Counted from the first letter of the stretch, positions 18,016 to 27,679 are shown. The stretch: 64,000 bases of DNA from Nostocoides sp. Soil756 (GCF_001428065.1 NZ_LMSE01000002.1:320924-384923); one strand, 5' to 3'. Numbers and translations: made by a program. The notes: generated by a model from the sequence alone, not told the origin.

Positions 18016-20250
18016 TCAGGCCGTGACGGCCTCGGCGTCGTCGGCCGCGTCGTCCTCGGGACCGCCGACGGCGACGTCCTCGACCGGGCGCAGCAGGAGG
18101 GCGCGGGCGTCGGCCAGCGGCACCGGGCGCGACCACAGGAAGCCCTGGCCCCGACCACAGGCGCGCTCCTCGAGCCACGCGGCCTGTTCGAGGGTCTCGA
18201 CCCCCTCGGCCACCGTCTGCAGCCGCAGCGACCGGCTCATCTCCAGGATGGCGAGTGTCACCGAGGCGGAGTGGTCCTCGGCGCACACCCGGTCGATGAA
18301 GGACTTGTCGACCTTGAGGATGTCGACGGGCAGCTGCGAGAGGTAGCTGAGCGAGCTGTACCCGGTGCCGAAGTCGTCGATGGCGATGGACACCCCGATG
18401 GCCCGCAGGCCGTTCAGCGCCCGTTCGGCGGCCTCGAAGTCGTCGAGCAGCACCGACTCGGTGACCTCCAGCACCAGCCGCTGCGGGCACAGCCCCGACT
18501 CGCGCAGCACCTGGGCGACCTCCTCGACGAAGCCGGGGCGGACCAGCTGCTGCGACGAGACGTTGACGCCCATCGACGGCTCGGCCTCGCCCTCACCCAT
18601 CGTCACCGCGGCGCGGCACGCCTCGCGCAGCACCCAGGACCCGAGCGGAACCACCAGGCCGGAGCGCTCGGCCGCCGGGATGAACTCGGCCGGCCCGAGC
18701 AGCCCGCGCTCGGGGTGCTGCCAGCGGACGAGGGCCTCGAAGCCGGTGACGGCCCGCGAGGCGAGGTCGATCGTCGGTTGGAAGTGCAGGACCAGCTCGC
18801 CACCGTCGATCGCGCGCAGCAGCTCGTTCTGCAGGGCCATGACCTCGAGCGATGCCGCGTGCCGGGCGGTGTCGTAGACCGAGACCGTGCCCTTCCCGTG
18901 CTCCTTGGCCCAGTACATGGCGATGTCGGCGTCGCGCAGCATCTCCTCACCGGAGGGCTCGCCGGTGCTGGAGGTGGTGACGCCCACGCTGGCGCGGACC
19001 GTCCACAGGGTGCCGTCGATCTCGACCGGCTCGGCCAGGGCCACGAGGACCCGCTCGGCCACCGTCACCGCCCAGTCCTGGTCCACGTCCTCCATCAGCA
19101 CGGCGAACTCGTCGCCCCCGAGGCGGGCGACGGTGTCGGAGGGGCGGACCGCGCCCCGCAGGCGGTCGGCCACGACCACCAGGAGGCGGTCACCGACGGA
19201 GTGGCCGTGGGTGTCGTTCACCAGCTTGAAGTCGTCGAGGTCCCAGAACAGGACCGCCGCCGTGCCGCTGCCGCGCCGGCGCAGCGCGTGCTCGAGCCGG
19301 TCCGAGAAGAGCGCCCGGTTCGCGAGCCCGGTGAGGGAGTCGTGGAAGGCCTGGTGGGCGAGCTCCTCGGCCAGGCTGTGCTGGTCGGTGACGTCGCGCA
19401 GGGTCAGCACCCAGGCGGCCACGGCCGGCTCGTCGAGCAGGTTGGTCACGGTGCCCTCGGCCACCAGCTCGCGCCCGTCCTGGTGCACCAGCCGCACCCG
19501 CACGGCCTGGTCGCCGTGGCGGCCCACGCCCACCATCCGCAGCACCTCGACGGCCCCTTCGCCGAGCAGGTGGCCCAGCGGGCGTCCGGTGTGCGCCTCG
19601 GGGTCGCGGCCGAGCATCGCGGCCGCCGACGGGGTGACGAAGGAGGCGGTGCCGTCGGGTTCGACGACGACGACGAGGTCGGCGCTGTTCTGCACCAGCG
19701 CGAGCAGTCGCCGTTCGCGCTGGTCGACGACCTGTCGCGCGGTGAGGCGGTGCTCGATCTCGCGGTGGCGGTCGACGAGGCGGCGGAACCAGACGAACCA
19801 GCCCAGCGAGGCGATCACCAGCAGCGCCGCGTGCAGGGCGAAGGCGGTCCAGGCGCGGGTGCCGGTGGCGCTGCGCAGCTCGGCGGTGAGCGCGGTGTCG
19901 GCGCGGCGCAGCGACGCCAGCGTGGCCGGCGCCGACGGGTCGGTGCGGAACGCGCGCGCCCCGTCGACCAGCGCGGCGCCGGCCGAGCCCGGCGCGGTGT
20001 CGACGCCGCTCGCCACGACGGCCTGCACCGCCCGGTCGACGGCGATCGAGGCGGCCTCTCCCGAGGCGGGGGCGATGGTGGTGAGGGTCGTGAGCGTGCC
20101 GGACAGGGCGGCCACGGCCTCCCGCTGCCGGCCGAGCCCGTCGCCGAGGTGCCAGACCCCGGTGAGGAGCGCCATCTCCAGCACGACGACCAGGACCGTG
20201 CCGGCCACGGTCGCCGTCGTGCGCAGGCGGGTCTGTCCGCGTCGGGCCAT
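18016..20250 (-). CDS. Membrane GGDEF-EAL protein (c-di-GMP synthesis/breakdown)
   Basis: 744 residues: a transmembrane helix at ~10-32, an extracytoplasmic region ~35-120, a second helix ~125-148, a PAS-like domain ~165-300, GGDEF ~310-470 and EAL ~485-725. The GGDEF loop is intact (LGGDEF) with an RPSD inhibitory I-site five residues before it. EAL residues are also intact: FEALVRW, NVSSQQL, EVTES, DDFGTGYSSL, KVDKSF, AEGVET. Both cyclase and phosphodiesterase activity are therefore possible, with product feedback through the I-site. ATG start at 20250. Not obviously linked to its neighbours. Confidence 0.92.
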   Translation of the reverse strand: MARRGQTRLRTTATVAGTVLVVVLEMALLTGVWHLGDGLGRQREAVAALSGTLTTLTTIAPASGEAASIAVDRAVQAVVASGVDTAPGSAGAALVDGARAFRTDPSAPATLASLRRADTALTAELRSATGTRAWTAFALHAALLVIASLGWFVWFRRLVDRHREIEHRLTARQVVDQRERRLLALVQNSADLVVVVEPDGTASFVTPSAAAMLGRDPEAHTGRPLGHLLGEGAVEVLRMVGVGRHGDQAVRVRLVHQDGRELVAEGTVTNLLDEPAVAAWVLTLRDVTDQHSLAEELAHQAFHDSLTGLANRALFSDRLEHALRRRGSGTAAVLFWDLDDFKLVNDTHGHSVGDRLLVVVADRLRGAVRPSDTVARLGGDEFAVLMEDVDQDWAVTVAERVLVALAEPVEIDGTLWTVRASVGVTTSSTGEPSGEEMLRDADIAMYWAKEHGKGTVSVYDTARHAASLEVMALQNELLRAIDGGELVLHFQPTIDLASRAVTGFEALVRWQHPERGLLGPAEFIPAAERSGLVVPLGSWVLREACRAAVTMGEGEAEPSMGVNVSSQQLVRPGFVEEVAQVLRESGLCPQRLVLEVTESVLLDDFEAAERALNGLRAIGVSIAIDDFGTGYSSLSYLSQLPVDILKVDKSFIDRVCAEDHSASVTLAILEMSRSLRLQTVAEGVETLEQAAWLEERACGRGQGFLWSRPVPLADARALLLRPVEDVAVGGPEDDAADDAEAVTA

Positions 20251-20414
20251 CACGGCTCTCCCTCGTCGAGGTGCACGACCAGGACGCGGGCACTCGGCCG
20301 CCAGGCTACGTCGGCCCTCCGGGCGGGACGCGGGCCTCGGTGGGTCGGATGGCCGTTCGTCGGATGCGGGGTCGGCTGCTCGGCGACGCCGCCGCGACAC
20401 CGGCCCCGGGACGG

Positions 20415-20454
20415 CACGAGGCCGCCGCGCCCCGTGGCGCGCGGCGGCCTCGTG
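20415..20454 (-). terminator. Hairpin terminator after the sugar operon
   Basis: 16-base perfect arms (20415-20430 and 20439-20454) around CCCGTGGC, about 17 bases downstream of the binding-protein stop on the minus strand. Likely terminator of the long minus-strand sugar operon. The remaining 20251-20414 shows no gene. Confidence 0.6.
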
Positions 20455-20470
20455 GTCGAGGGATGCGGGG

Positions 20471-21463
20471 TCAGCAGGTCGACTTGTAAGCGGCCTGGCC
20501 ACCCTCAGCGTCGAGGTTGTCCTTGGTGATGATGGTGAAGCCGGTCTGGATCTTCTTCTCGACCGGAGCGCCGGTGAGCGCGTTGTTGGCCTGCTCGACG
20601 CCGTCGCTGCCGATGACCGCCGGCTGCTGGGCGACCAGGGCCTGGACGGTGCCGTCCTTGAGGGCCTTGATCTGGTTGGGGCCGGCGTCGAAGCCGACGA
20701 TGGTCACGTCCTTGGCGCCGGCCTGCCGGACGCCGGTGGCCGAGCCCTCGGCGGCGAACAGGTTGGTGGCGAAGATGCCCACGATGTCGGGGTCCTTCTG
20801 CAGCGCGGCGGAGACGAGGTTGGCGGCGGTCGCCGGGTCGTTGTGGCTGTACTGCACCCCGAGGTACTGGTAGGTGCCGTCGGCCTTGGCGGCGTCCTCG
20901 AAGCCCTTGACGCGAGCGTCGGTGGTGGAGATGCCCGGGTCGACCGAGATCACGAGCACCTTCCCGCCGTTCGGCTTCGCCTTCTTGATGGCCTCGAAGG
21001 CGGCCTTCCCGCCCCCGATGTTGTCGGAGCTGATCTGCGAGACCGCGAACGAGGGGTCGTTGACCGTGGTGTCGACGAGGACGACCTTGATGCCGGCGGC
21101 GGCCGCCTGCTCGAGCGGGGCCTGCATGGCCTCGACGTCGGTGGGGGCGACGAGCAGCGCTGCGGGCTTCGAGGCGGTCACGGAGTCGACGATCGGCTTC
21201 TGGAGCGTCGGGTCGAACTTCTGCGGGCCCTGGGTGGTCACCGTGTAGCCGAGCTCCTTGGCCTTGGCCTCGATCCCGCACTTCATGGTGATGTAGAACT
21301 CGTCACCGGCGACGCCCTGGACGAAGGCGATGGTCTTGTTGTTGCTGCCGCCGGCGGCGCCGCTGCTGGAGCTGTCAGCGGTGGGGGCGCCGGTGGAGCA
21401 GGCCGCGAGGGCCATGACGGAGCCGATGCCGGCCGCGGCGATCCTGAAGGTGCTGCTGCGCAT
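20471..21463 (-). CDS. Sugar ABC transporter substrate-binding lipoprotein
   Basis: 330 residues of the ribose/fructose-type periplasmic-binding family (Peripla_BP_4). Lipoprotein signal: a hydrophobic stretch ending in the lipobox LAAC at about residue 22, followed by a Ser/Gly-rich linker. Domain signatures are FVQGVAGDEFY, LLVAPTDVEAMQAPL, VDTTVNDPS and IVGFDAGPNQ. Last gene of the minus-strand sugar operon, 98 bases after the permease, with AAAGG before the ATG at 21463 and a hairpin after its stop. The ligand is unknown, probably a sugar or sugar derivative. Confidence 0.88.
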   Translation of the reverse strand: MRSSTFRIAAAGIGSVMALAACSTGAPTADSSSSGAAGGSNNKTIAFVQGVAGDEFYITMKCGIEAKAKELGYTVTTQGPQKFDPTLQKPIVDSVTASKPAALLVAPTDVEAMQAPLEQAAAAGIKVVLVDTTVNDPSFAVSQISSDNIGGGKAAFEAIKKAKPNGGKVLVISVDPGISTTDARVKGFEDAAKADGTYQYLGVQYSHNDPATAANLVSAALQKDPDIVGIFATNLFAAEGSATGVRQAGAKDVTIVGFDAGPNQIKALKDGTVQALVAQQPAVIGSDGVEQANNALTGAPVEKKIQTGFTIITKDNLDAEGGQAAYKSTC

Positions 21464-21561
21464 GGGTGGTGCCTTTCTGGGTGGGGTGACGTCGTTGTCG
21501 GTGGTGCTGGTGGTGCACGTACTGCGTCCATCCGGTGGAGCGGGTGGAACGGGTGGGGGCG

Positions 21562-22605
21562 TCAACGGCGACCGCCGCTGGCGGTGGAGCGGCGCTGCTG
21601 GTCGACGTAGACGGCGGTGATGAGGATCGAGCCGACCGCCACCGTCTGCCAGTAGGGCGACACGCCGATGATGACGAAGCCCGACTGGAGGACGGCCGGG
21701 ATGAAGAGGCCGACCATCGAGCCGAACATCGAGCCCTGGCCGCCGAAGATCGACGTCCCGCCGATGACGACGGCCGCGATGACGTTGAGGTTGGTCAACG
21801 ACTGCCCGGCGATGGTGGTCGTGCCGTACTGGGCCAGCGACAGGATCCCGGCGATACCCGCGAGGAGGCCGGTGAAGCCGTAGATCTGCACCAGCTTGCG
21901 GTCGACGTTGATGCCGACCCGGCGAGCCGAGGTCTCGTTGGAGCCGATCGCGTAGGTGTAGCGGCCGAAGCGGGTCTTGTGGAGCAGGATCCCGCCGAGC
22001 ACCACGATGACCAGCGCCACGATCGTGATGACCGGGACCCCCGCCAGGCGTCCGTAGCCGATGTTGTCCTGGAGGACCGCCGGGGCGGAGCGCACGTCGA
22101 GGCCGCCGGTGAGGATCTGCGCGACGCCCAGCGCCACGGACAAGGTGCCCAGGGTGACGATGAGCGGGGGCACGTTGGCCTTGGCGACGAGGAACCCGTT
22201 GAGGCAGCCCCAGAAGATGCCGACGACCACCGAGAGCACGAGCCCGACGAGCGCCGTGCCCCAGCCCTGGTCGCCCATCCGCTCCATGACCTGGGCGGCG
22301 ACGACCGAGGACACGACCAGGACGGACCCGATCGACAGGTCGATGCCCGAGGTGATGATGACGAAGGTCATCCCGACCGCGAGCACGGCCCAGATCGAGA
22401 CGTTCTGGGCGATGTTGGTGATGTTGCCCGGCGTGAGGAAGGTGGTGGGGGCGAGGACCCCGAAGACGGCGATGATGACGACGAGGACCCCGAGGATCCA
22501 CACCGACTGCATGGCCTTGACGCGTTCGACCAGGTTCTCGTGACTCGCGGAGGTCTCCATCGGCGCGCCGGAGCCGGCCTTCTGGTGCTCGGTCGTGCTG
22601 CTCAT
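21562..22605 (-). CDS. Sugar ABC transporter permease
   Basis: 347 residues of the RbsC/FrcC permease family with about nine to ten membrane helices. Family segments are GMTFVIITSGIDLSIGS near residue 80-95, FGRYTYAIGSNETSARRVGI and AAVVIGGTSIFGG. The start ATG at 22605 overlaps the stop of the ATPase gene by 4 bp (ATGA), so translation is coupled. A single permease gene means a homodimeric channel, as in fructose-type FrcBCA systems. Confidence 0.9.
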   Translation of the reverse strand: MSSTTEHQKAGSGAPMETSASHENLVERVKAMQSVWILGVLVVIIAVFGVLAPTTFLTPGNITNIAQNVSIWAVLAVGMTFVIITSGIDLSIGSVLVVSSVVAAQVMERMGDQGWGTALVGLVLSVVVGIFWGCLNGFLVAKANVPPLIVTLGTLSVALGVAQILTGGLDVRSAPAVLQDNIGYGRLAGVPVITIVALVIVVLGGILLHKTRFGRYTYAIGSNETSARRVGINVDRKLVQIYGFTGLLAGIAGILSLAQYGTTTIAGQSLTNLNVIAAVVIGGTSIFGGQGSMFGSMVGLFIPAVLQSGFVIIGVSPYWQTVAVGSILITAVYVDQQRRSTASGGRR

Positions 22606-23366
22606 GCTGCTCCCTCCTGGTTGTCCAGTGCCCCGGTCATCGCGCCGACGAGCTCTTCGATGGTGGTGCCGGACGTCTGGTAGGTGGCGACGCGGCGGCC
22701 CAGCCGCAGGACCTGGACGCGGTCGGAGACCTCGAGCACGTGCGGCATCGAGTGCGAGATGAGGACCACGGAGATGCCGCGGTCCCGGACCCGCTTGATG
22801 GTGTCGAGGACGTTGCGGGTCTGCACCACACCGAGCGCGGCCGTCGGCTCGTCGAGGAAGAGCAGCTTGTTGGCCCACGCGACGGCCCGCGCGATGGCCA
22901 CGCTCTGCTTCTGGCCGCCGGACATCGCTCCGACCGGGACGACGACGCTGCGCACCGCCGACCCGAGCTCGGTGAAGGCCTGGGCCGAGCGCTGGCGCAT
23001 CTGCGGGGTGTCCATGAAGCCGAGCCGGCCCAGGATCCCCGGCCGCATGATCTCGCGACCCAGGAACATGTTCTGCGCCGAGTCCAGGTGCGGAGCGAGC
23101 GCGAGGTCCTGGTGCACGACCTCGATGCCGAGGCGCGAGGCGTCGTGGGGGGTGGCGAAGTGGACCTCGCGGCCCTCGTAGAGGATCTGCCCGGACTCGA
23201 GGTCGAGGTTGCCGGTGAGGGCCTTGACCAGGGTCGACTTGCCGGCCCCGTTGTCGCCGATCAGCGCCACGACCTCGCCCTCGGCGATGTCGAAGTCCGC
23301 GCCGTCGAGCGCCTGGACCCGGCCGAACCGGCGCGAGAGCCCCCGCGCCTCGAACAGGGCCGTCAT
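22602..23366 (-). CDS. Sugar ABC transporter ATP-binding protein (single-domain)
   Basis: 254 residues, so one nucleotide-binding domain instead of the duplicated ~500-residue RbsA/XylG form; this matches FrcA-like ATPases. Walker A is GDNGAGKST, the signature is MSGGQKQSVAIARA, Walker B is LLFLDEPTAAL and the switch histidine is in ISHSM. ATG at 23366 overlaps the upstream aldolase stop by 4 bp, and its own stop overlaps the permease start. Confidence 0.9.
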   Translation of the reverse strand: MTALFEARGLSRRFGRVQALDGADFDIAEGEVVALIGDNGAGKSTLVKALTGNLDLESGQILYEGREVHFATPHDASRLGIEVVHQDLALAPHLDSAQNMFLGREIMRPGILGRLGFMDTPQMRQRSAQAFTELGSAVRSVVVPVGAMSGGQKQSVAIARAVAWANKLLFLDEPTAALGVVQTRNVLDTIKRVRDRGISVVLISHSMPHVLEVSDRVQVLRLGRRVATYQTSGTTIEELVGAMTGALDNQEGAA

Positions 23367-24271
23367 GCCGTCACCTCCCGGTACGACCGGGCGCGGCCCT
23401 CGATGATCGAGCAGTACTCGTCGAGCCGTCGGCGACCGGTGTCGGCGAGGAAGGCGACGCGCTCGTCGTGGTCCATGGCGACGGTCTCGCGCCACACCGA
23501 GCGGCCGGCGATGAAGCCGCTGGCCCCGCCCTCGTCGCAGCTGACCCGCAGCACGTCGGCGAACTCGTCGGAGGAGACACCGGCGGAGAGCACGGCCCAG
23601 GGCGCCGAGATGCGCTCGGCCAGACGGCGGCACGCCTCGGGGCTACCCGGGTACTCGAGCTTGAGCAGGGTCGGGTGCAGGTCGTCGATGAGGACGGCGG
23701 CCTCGATGATGGCGTCGGCGCGAGCCTCGGGGGAGAGCGCCTCCTCGCCGGCGAGCGGGAAGATGAGGTTCTCGACGACCGAGGGCACGCCCACGGCGTC
23801 GCAGTCGGCGATGAGCGTGCGCATCACCTCGACGGCCTCGGCCGTGGTGTCGCGGCCGTCGTCGCCGGCGCGCCGGTCGGCGCGGACCTGCACGAGGAAC
23901 TTCATGGCGTCGGCGCCGCTGTCGCGCACCCAGGCGGCGTCCTGCGCCGGGTCGAGCGACACCACCGGCTCGCCCTGGTGGGTGCCCCTGCTGGCCGGCT
24001 CGGCGGCCAGCAGGATGCCGTACGTCGCGTCGGTCTCGGCGAGCTTCGAGGCGGGCATCCCGTAGGTCGGGTCGACCAGGAAGGCCGAGGCGCTGCCTGC
24101 CAGGGCGGCGATCATGTCGCGCTTGAGGGCGGTGATCTCCTCGTCGGTGGTGTCGGACCGGTCGACGGCCGCGAGCATCCGCTTCAGGGTGCCGCGCTGG
24201 TCCATGGCGAGGACGGCGAAGGTGCCGGCCTCGGTGGCGATCGCGTCGAGCCCGGTGGTGGTGGTCGTCAT
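23363..24271 (-). CDS. Class I aldolase, LacD/YihT-like (ketose (bis)phosphate aldolase)
   Basis: 302-residue TIM-barrel aldolase of the tagatose-bisphosphate/sulfofructose-phosphate aldolase group. AVLAMDQRGTLKRML is the N-terminal signature, LLKLEYPG holds the likely Schiff-base lysine, and WAVLSAGVSSDEF and GASGFIAGRSVW form the phosphate-binding end. It should cleave a phosphorylated ketose to dihydroxyacetone phosphate and an aldehyde. It is 4-bp-coupled to the FGGY kinase before it and the ABC ATPase after it. A second divergent homologue lies at 27744; the pair suggests two related substrates or stereoisomers. Substrate not readable. Confidence 0.8.
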   Translation of the reverse strand: MTTTTTGLDAIATEAGTFAVLAMDQRGTLKRMLAAVDRSDTTDEEITALKRDMIAALAGSASAFLVDPTYGMPASKLAETDATYGILLAAEPASRGTHQGEPVVSLDPAQDAAWVRDSGADAMKFLVQVRADRRAGDDGRDTTAEAVEVMRTLIADCDAVGVPSVVENLIFPLAGEEALSPEARADAIIEAAVLIDDLHPTLLKLEYPGSPEACRRLAERISAPWAVLSAGVSSDEFADVLRVSCDEGGASGFIAGRSVWRETVAMDHDERVAFLADTGRRRLDEYCSIIEGRARSYREVTA

Positions 24272-25707
24272 GGGGTGCTCTCCTCGGTGATGGGGGTCTG
24301 AGGTGCTGCGGGGGGAAGGGAGGGGACGGTCGCGAGGTGGCGGCTGAACCACTCCGCAGGGGGGCGCCGGTCGGGCCCGGGGTGCTCGGTGCTCCGGGCC
24401 GCCCAGGCACCGAACCGGGCGGCGCCCCAGGTGCCGGGCTGGTCGACGTCGGCGACCTCGACGACCGGCGCCAGGACCTCGCGGGCCCGCAGGACCGAGC
24501 GCATCCGGGTCCAGCCGCCGGCCACCACGAGGTGGTCGACGCCGACCCCGGCGGAGCGCAGCGTGGCCAGCAGCTCGTGACCGCGGGCGGTGCCGCCGTC
24601 GAGCGCTGCGCGCCAGACGTGCGCGGGCGTGTGGGCCTCGGTGCCGAGGTGGATGCCCACCTCGTGGTCCTCCATGTGGAAGCCGGTGACGCGGACCCCG
24701 GCGGTGTCCCCGGGGGGCAGCGCCAGGGTGGCGGTGTCGAGCGCGGTGCGGGCCGGGTCGTGCTCGGCTCCCAGGACCCGCTGGACCCGCTTGAGCACCA
24801 GGCCGGTGCGGGTACCCCCGATGAAGCCGGTGCTGCCGCGAACCACGTGGGGGTAGACCGAGATGCCCTCGAGCGCCAGCCGCCGCACGACCGCCGGTTC
24901 GGGCACGTGCGAGGCGGCCGCGAGGTAGGCCTCGGCGGTGCCGAAGCTGTCGAGCGCCGAGCCCGGGGCTCCGCAGCCCACGGCGGCCGCGGCGACCGCG
25001 TGGTCGTGCCCGGCCACGGTGAGGACGGCTCCGCGCAGCGCTGCCACGGGGTGGTCGTCGCGGACGTGACCGGCGGGGGCGCCGGCCGAGACGATCGTGG
25101 GGAGCAGGTCGGCATCCACCCCCAGGTGCTCCAGGGCCGGTGCCCACGGGCCCCCGGTGTGCACGTCGAGCAGGCCGGTGCGCCCCAGCAGCGACAGCTC
25201 GGCGACGCGCCGACCGCCGAGCCCGACGATGACCCACTCGGGCACCGAGAGCCACTGCAGCCCGCGCAGCTCGAGGCCCTCGTCGCGCAGCCAGAGCAGC
25301 TTGAAGAAGGTGGCGACGTGGCTGACCGGAAGGCCGGTGTGGGCCGGGAAGTCGTGCCGGAGGGCGTCGGGCAGGCCCTCGGCCTGCTGGGAGCCGCGGG
25401 GGTCGTGCCAGGCGATGACCGGTGACTGCGCCCGGCCGGCGGCGTCGACGAGGACGCCGGCCTCGGCCATCGAGGTGAAGCCGACCGAACGCACCGTGGT
25501 GCCCGGCTCCAGGGCCGAGACGGCGTCGGCCAGCAGCGCCTCGACGGCCGTGACCACGGAGGCCGGGCTGCGGTCGAGACGCCCCTGCCCGTGGTCGCGC
25601 CAGGCGGTGTCGACCGAGCGCTCGAGGACGGGCCGACCGTCGGGCGTGACGGCACAGACCTTGGTGACGGTGGTGCCGAGGTCGAACCCCAGGTCGACGA
25701 CGCTCAT
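24268..25707 (-). CDS. FGGY-family carbohydrate kinase
   Basis: 479 residues with the two actin-like FGGY domains. LGFDLGTTVTKV is the N-terminal phosphate loop, VIAWHDPRG and AGHDHAVAAAAVGCG come from the linker and domain II, and VVAGGWTRM is the ATP-site motif. It phosphorylates a sugar or polyol. The sequence is not close enough to xylulokinase, gluconokinase or glycerol kinase for me to name a substrate. ATG at 25707 overlaps the lacI stop by 4 bp; its stop overlaps the aldolase start. Confidence 0.85.
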   Translation of the reverse strand: MSVVDLGFDLGTTVTKVCAVTPDGRPVLERSVDTAWRDHGQGRLDRSPASVVTAVEALLADAVSALEPGTTVRSVGFTSMAEAGVLVDAAGRAQSPVIAWHDPRGSQQAEGLPDALRHDFPAHTGLPVSHVATFFKLLWLRDEGLELRGLQWLSVPEWVIVGLGGRRVAELSLLGRTGLLDVHTGGPWAPALEHLGVDADLLPTIVSAGAPAGHVRDDHPVAALRGAVLTVAGHDHAVAAAAVGCGAPGSALDSFGTAEAYLAAASHVPEPAVVRRLALEGISVYPHVVRGSTGFIGGTRTGLVLKRVQRVLGAEHDPARTALDTATLALPPGDTAGVRVTGFHMEDHEVGIHLGTEAHTPAHVWRAALDGGTARGHELLATLRSAGVGVDHLVVAGGWTRMRSVLRAREVLAPVVEVADVDQPGTWGAARFGAWAARSTEHPGPDRRPPAEWFSRHLATVPSLPPAAPQTPITEESTP

Positions 25708-26711
25708 GCGACCCCCCTGGGGGCGAGCTCGCCCGACCCGCGGGGGACCAGGAGGGTGGGCAGCACGGTGTCGAGGACCTCGGCGTCCGGGTCCTGGATG
25801 CGGCGCACGAGGTGGTCGAAGGCGGTGTCGGCCAGCGCTACCGGCCGTTGGTCGACGACCGTGGTGGGCGGGGTCATCAGCTCGGCCACGGGGTAGTCGC
25901 CGAAGATGACGAGGGCGACGTCCTGCCGGTGCAGCCGCTGCTGGGCCCGCAGGACGCCCAGGCCCATCATCGGGGAGGCGGCGAAGACGGCGGTGGGGGC
26001 GTCGCTGGTCGCGAGCATCGCCAGGGCGTAGGGGTAGGCCTCGTCGCTGGTCCAGGCCCGGGTCTCGACCAGCTGCGGGTCGACCTCGATGCCGGCCTCG
26101 GTGAGGGCCCGCTCGTACCCGTTGAAACGGTCGACGAGGGTGTCGAACGCGGACAGCTTGCCGAGGAAGCCGATCCGCCGGTGACCGCGGGCCACGAGGT
26201 GGCGCACCGCGTCGGTGGCGCCCTGCTCGTCGGTGACCCGCACGACGTCCTTGGAGGTGACGCCGCACTTGCGGTCGATCACCACCACCGGTACGTCGTC
26301 GGGAAGGGCCTCCTCGACGGTGCGGGTGTCGCCGAACGGCGCGACGACCAGGCCGGCGACGCCCCGCCGCGCCAGGCGGCGGATCTGGGTGCGCATCCGC
26401 GTCTCGTCCATCCCGGTGGACGCGACCAGGACGTCCATCCCGGCGTCCATGGCACGTGCCTCGATGACCGCGATCACCTGGGCGAAGAAGGGGTCGTCGA
26501 CCGAGTCCACGACGACGCCGACGGTGGGGAGCTTGCCGCCCCCGAGCCGCTGGGCGGCCGGGTCGGGGTGGTACTGGAGCAGCTCGATGGCGGCGCGGAC
26601 CCGGGCCACGGTCTCGCTGCGGACGTTGGGGGCCTCGTTGATGACGCGCGAGACGGTCTTGATCGAGAAGCCCGACTCGCGGGCCACGTCGTAGATGGTG
26701 GGGCGGCTCAT
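25704..26711 (-). CDS. LacI-family transcriptional regulator
   Basis: 335 residues. The N-terminal HTH is TIYDVARESGFSIKTVSRVIN with hinge helix region NAPNVRSET-like; the ribose-type effector domain (VGVVVDSVDDPFFAQV, VVIDRK, FAASPMMGLGVL) follows. It is encoded inside the sugar operon with 4-bp overlaps on both sides and most likely binds the two GACAGCGCTGTC operators at 27680 and 27746, controlling both the minus-strand operon and the divergent aldolase operon. The inducer is probably the imported sugar or its phosphate. Confidence 0.9.
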   Translation of the reverse strand: MSRPTIYDVARESGFSIKTVSRVINEAPNVRSETVARVRAAIELLQYHPDPAAQRLGGGKLPTVGVVVDSVDDPFFAQVIAVIEARAMDAGMDVLVASTGMDETRMRTQIRRLARRGVAGLVVAPFGDTRTVEEALPDDVPVVVIDRKCGVTSKDVVRVTDEQGATDAVRHLVARGHRRIGFLGKLSAFDTLVDRFNGYERALTEAGIEVDPQLVETRAWTSDEAYPYALAMLATSDAPTAVFAASPMMGLGVLRAQQRLHRQDVALVIFGDYPVAELMTPPTTVVDQRPVALADTAFDHLVRRIQDPDAEVLDTVLPTLLVPRGSGELAPRGVA

Positions 26712-27658
26712 ACCGGCACCGCCCCGGGGAGGCCGGCCAGGGCGGGAGCCACGAGCGCGGCGTCGAGCATCCCGCCGGTCTCGTGCTGCACGGCGGCGGC
26801 GGCGACGGCCATCCCGTAGCGCACCGCTTCGACGTCGCCGGCCCCGCGCAGCAGGGCGTCGGCGGTGCCGCCGAGGAAGGAGTCACCGGCGCCGATGGGG
26901 TTGGCGACCGGGACGCGGGCGGCGTCGATCCACCAGGTGCCGGCCGCGGTGGTGAGGGCAGCCCCGTGGGAGCCGGCGGTGACGACGGCCCGGCGGGCCC
27001 CGCGCTCGTGCAGGGCCCGGGAGGCGTCCAGGCAGCGGTCGACGAGGTCGTCGCCGGACTCCTCGACGTGCTCGTCGGGGCGTCCGTGCAGGAGGGCCTC
27101 GGCCTCGCCCACGTTGGGGCTCACCAGGTCGGGGTGGCTGGGGAGGGTGGCGGCCAGCACGGCCGGGGCGCCGTCGACGTAGGCCTCGATGCCGCGCTCG
27201 TGGGCGGCCTCGACGACCCGGCCGTAGGTGTCGAGCGGCAGGCCGGGGGGAAGGGAGCCCGAGCACGCGACACCGGGGGCGCTCGCCATCTCGGCCCGGA
27301 CGCGGGGGAGGAAGGACTCGGGGTCCCAGTCCTCGGGTTCGGGGCCGCGGCCGTTGACAACGGTGACCCGTCCCTCGTCCTCGAGGAGGATCAGCGCGAT
27401 GCGGCCGGGGCCGCGGTGCGGCACGGGGACGAAGTCGCAGCCCTCGGCGGCCAGCAGCTGCGCGAAGCGAGGGTCGTCGGCGGGGGAGAGGCCGATGAGG
27501 CGGGGCTCGCGGCCCAGGGCGCGCAGGGTGCGGCAGACGTTGACCCCCTTGCCGCCGGCGCTGGAGGCGGTGCGCCGCGACCGGCTGACCGTGCCCGGCG
27601 TGAGCGTGGCGAGCCACGTCGTCACGTCCGTGCACGTGTTGGGGGTCACGACCAGCAA
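26708..27658 (-). CDS. PfkB-family sugar kinase (1-phosphofructokinase/tagatose-6-phosphate kinase-like)
   Basis: 316 residues with the hexose-phosphate PfkB pattern: TPNTCTDVTTWL at the N-terminus, SAGGKGVNVCRTL, SGSLPPGLP and the catalytic NPIGAGDSFLGG near residue 252-263. It phosphorylates a sugar (phosphate), probably making the substrate of one of the two aldolases. First gene of the minus-strand operon. I choose the TTG at 27658 because a consensus GGAGG lies seven bases upstream; a GTG five codons in would lose this spacing. Its stop overlaps the lacI start by 4 bp. Confidence 0.83.
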   Translation of the reverse strand: MLVVTPNTCTDVTTWLATLTPGTVSRSRRTASSAGGKGVNVCRTLRALGREPRLIGLSPADDPRFAQLLAAEGCDFVPVPHRGPGRIALILLEDEGRVTVVNGRGPEPEDWDPESFLPRVRAEMASAPGVACSGSLPPGLPLDTYGRVVEAAHERGIEAYVDGAPAVLAATLPSHPDLVSPNVGEAEALLHGRPDEHVEESGDDLVDRCLDASRALHERGARRAVVTAGSHGAALTTAAGTWWIDAARVPVANPIGAGDSFLGGTADALLRGAGDVEAVRYGMAVAAAAVQHETGGMLDAALVAPALAGLPGAVPV

Positions 27659-27679
27659 CGAAGGGCCTCCTTGCCCGAA

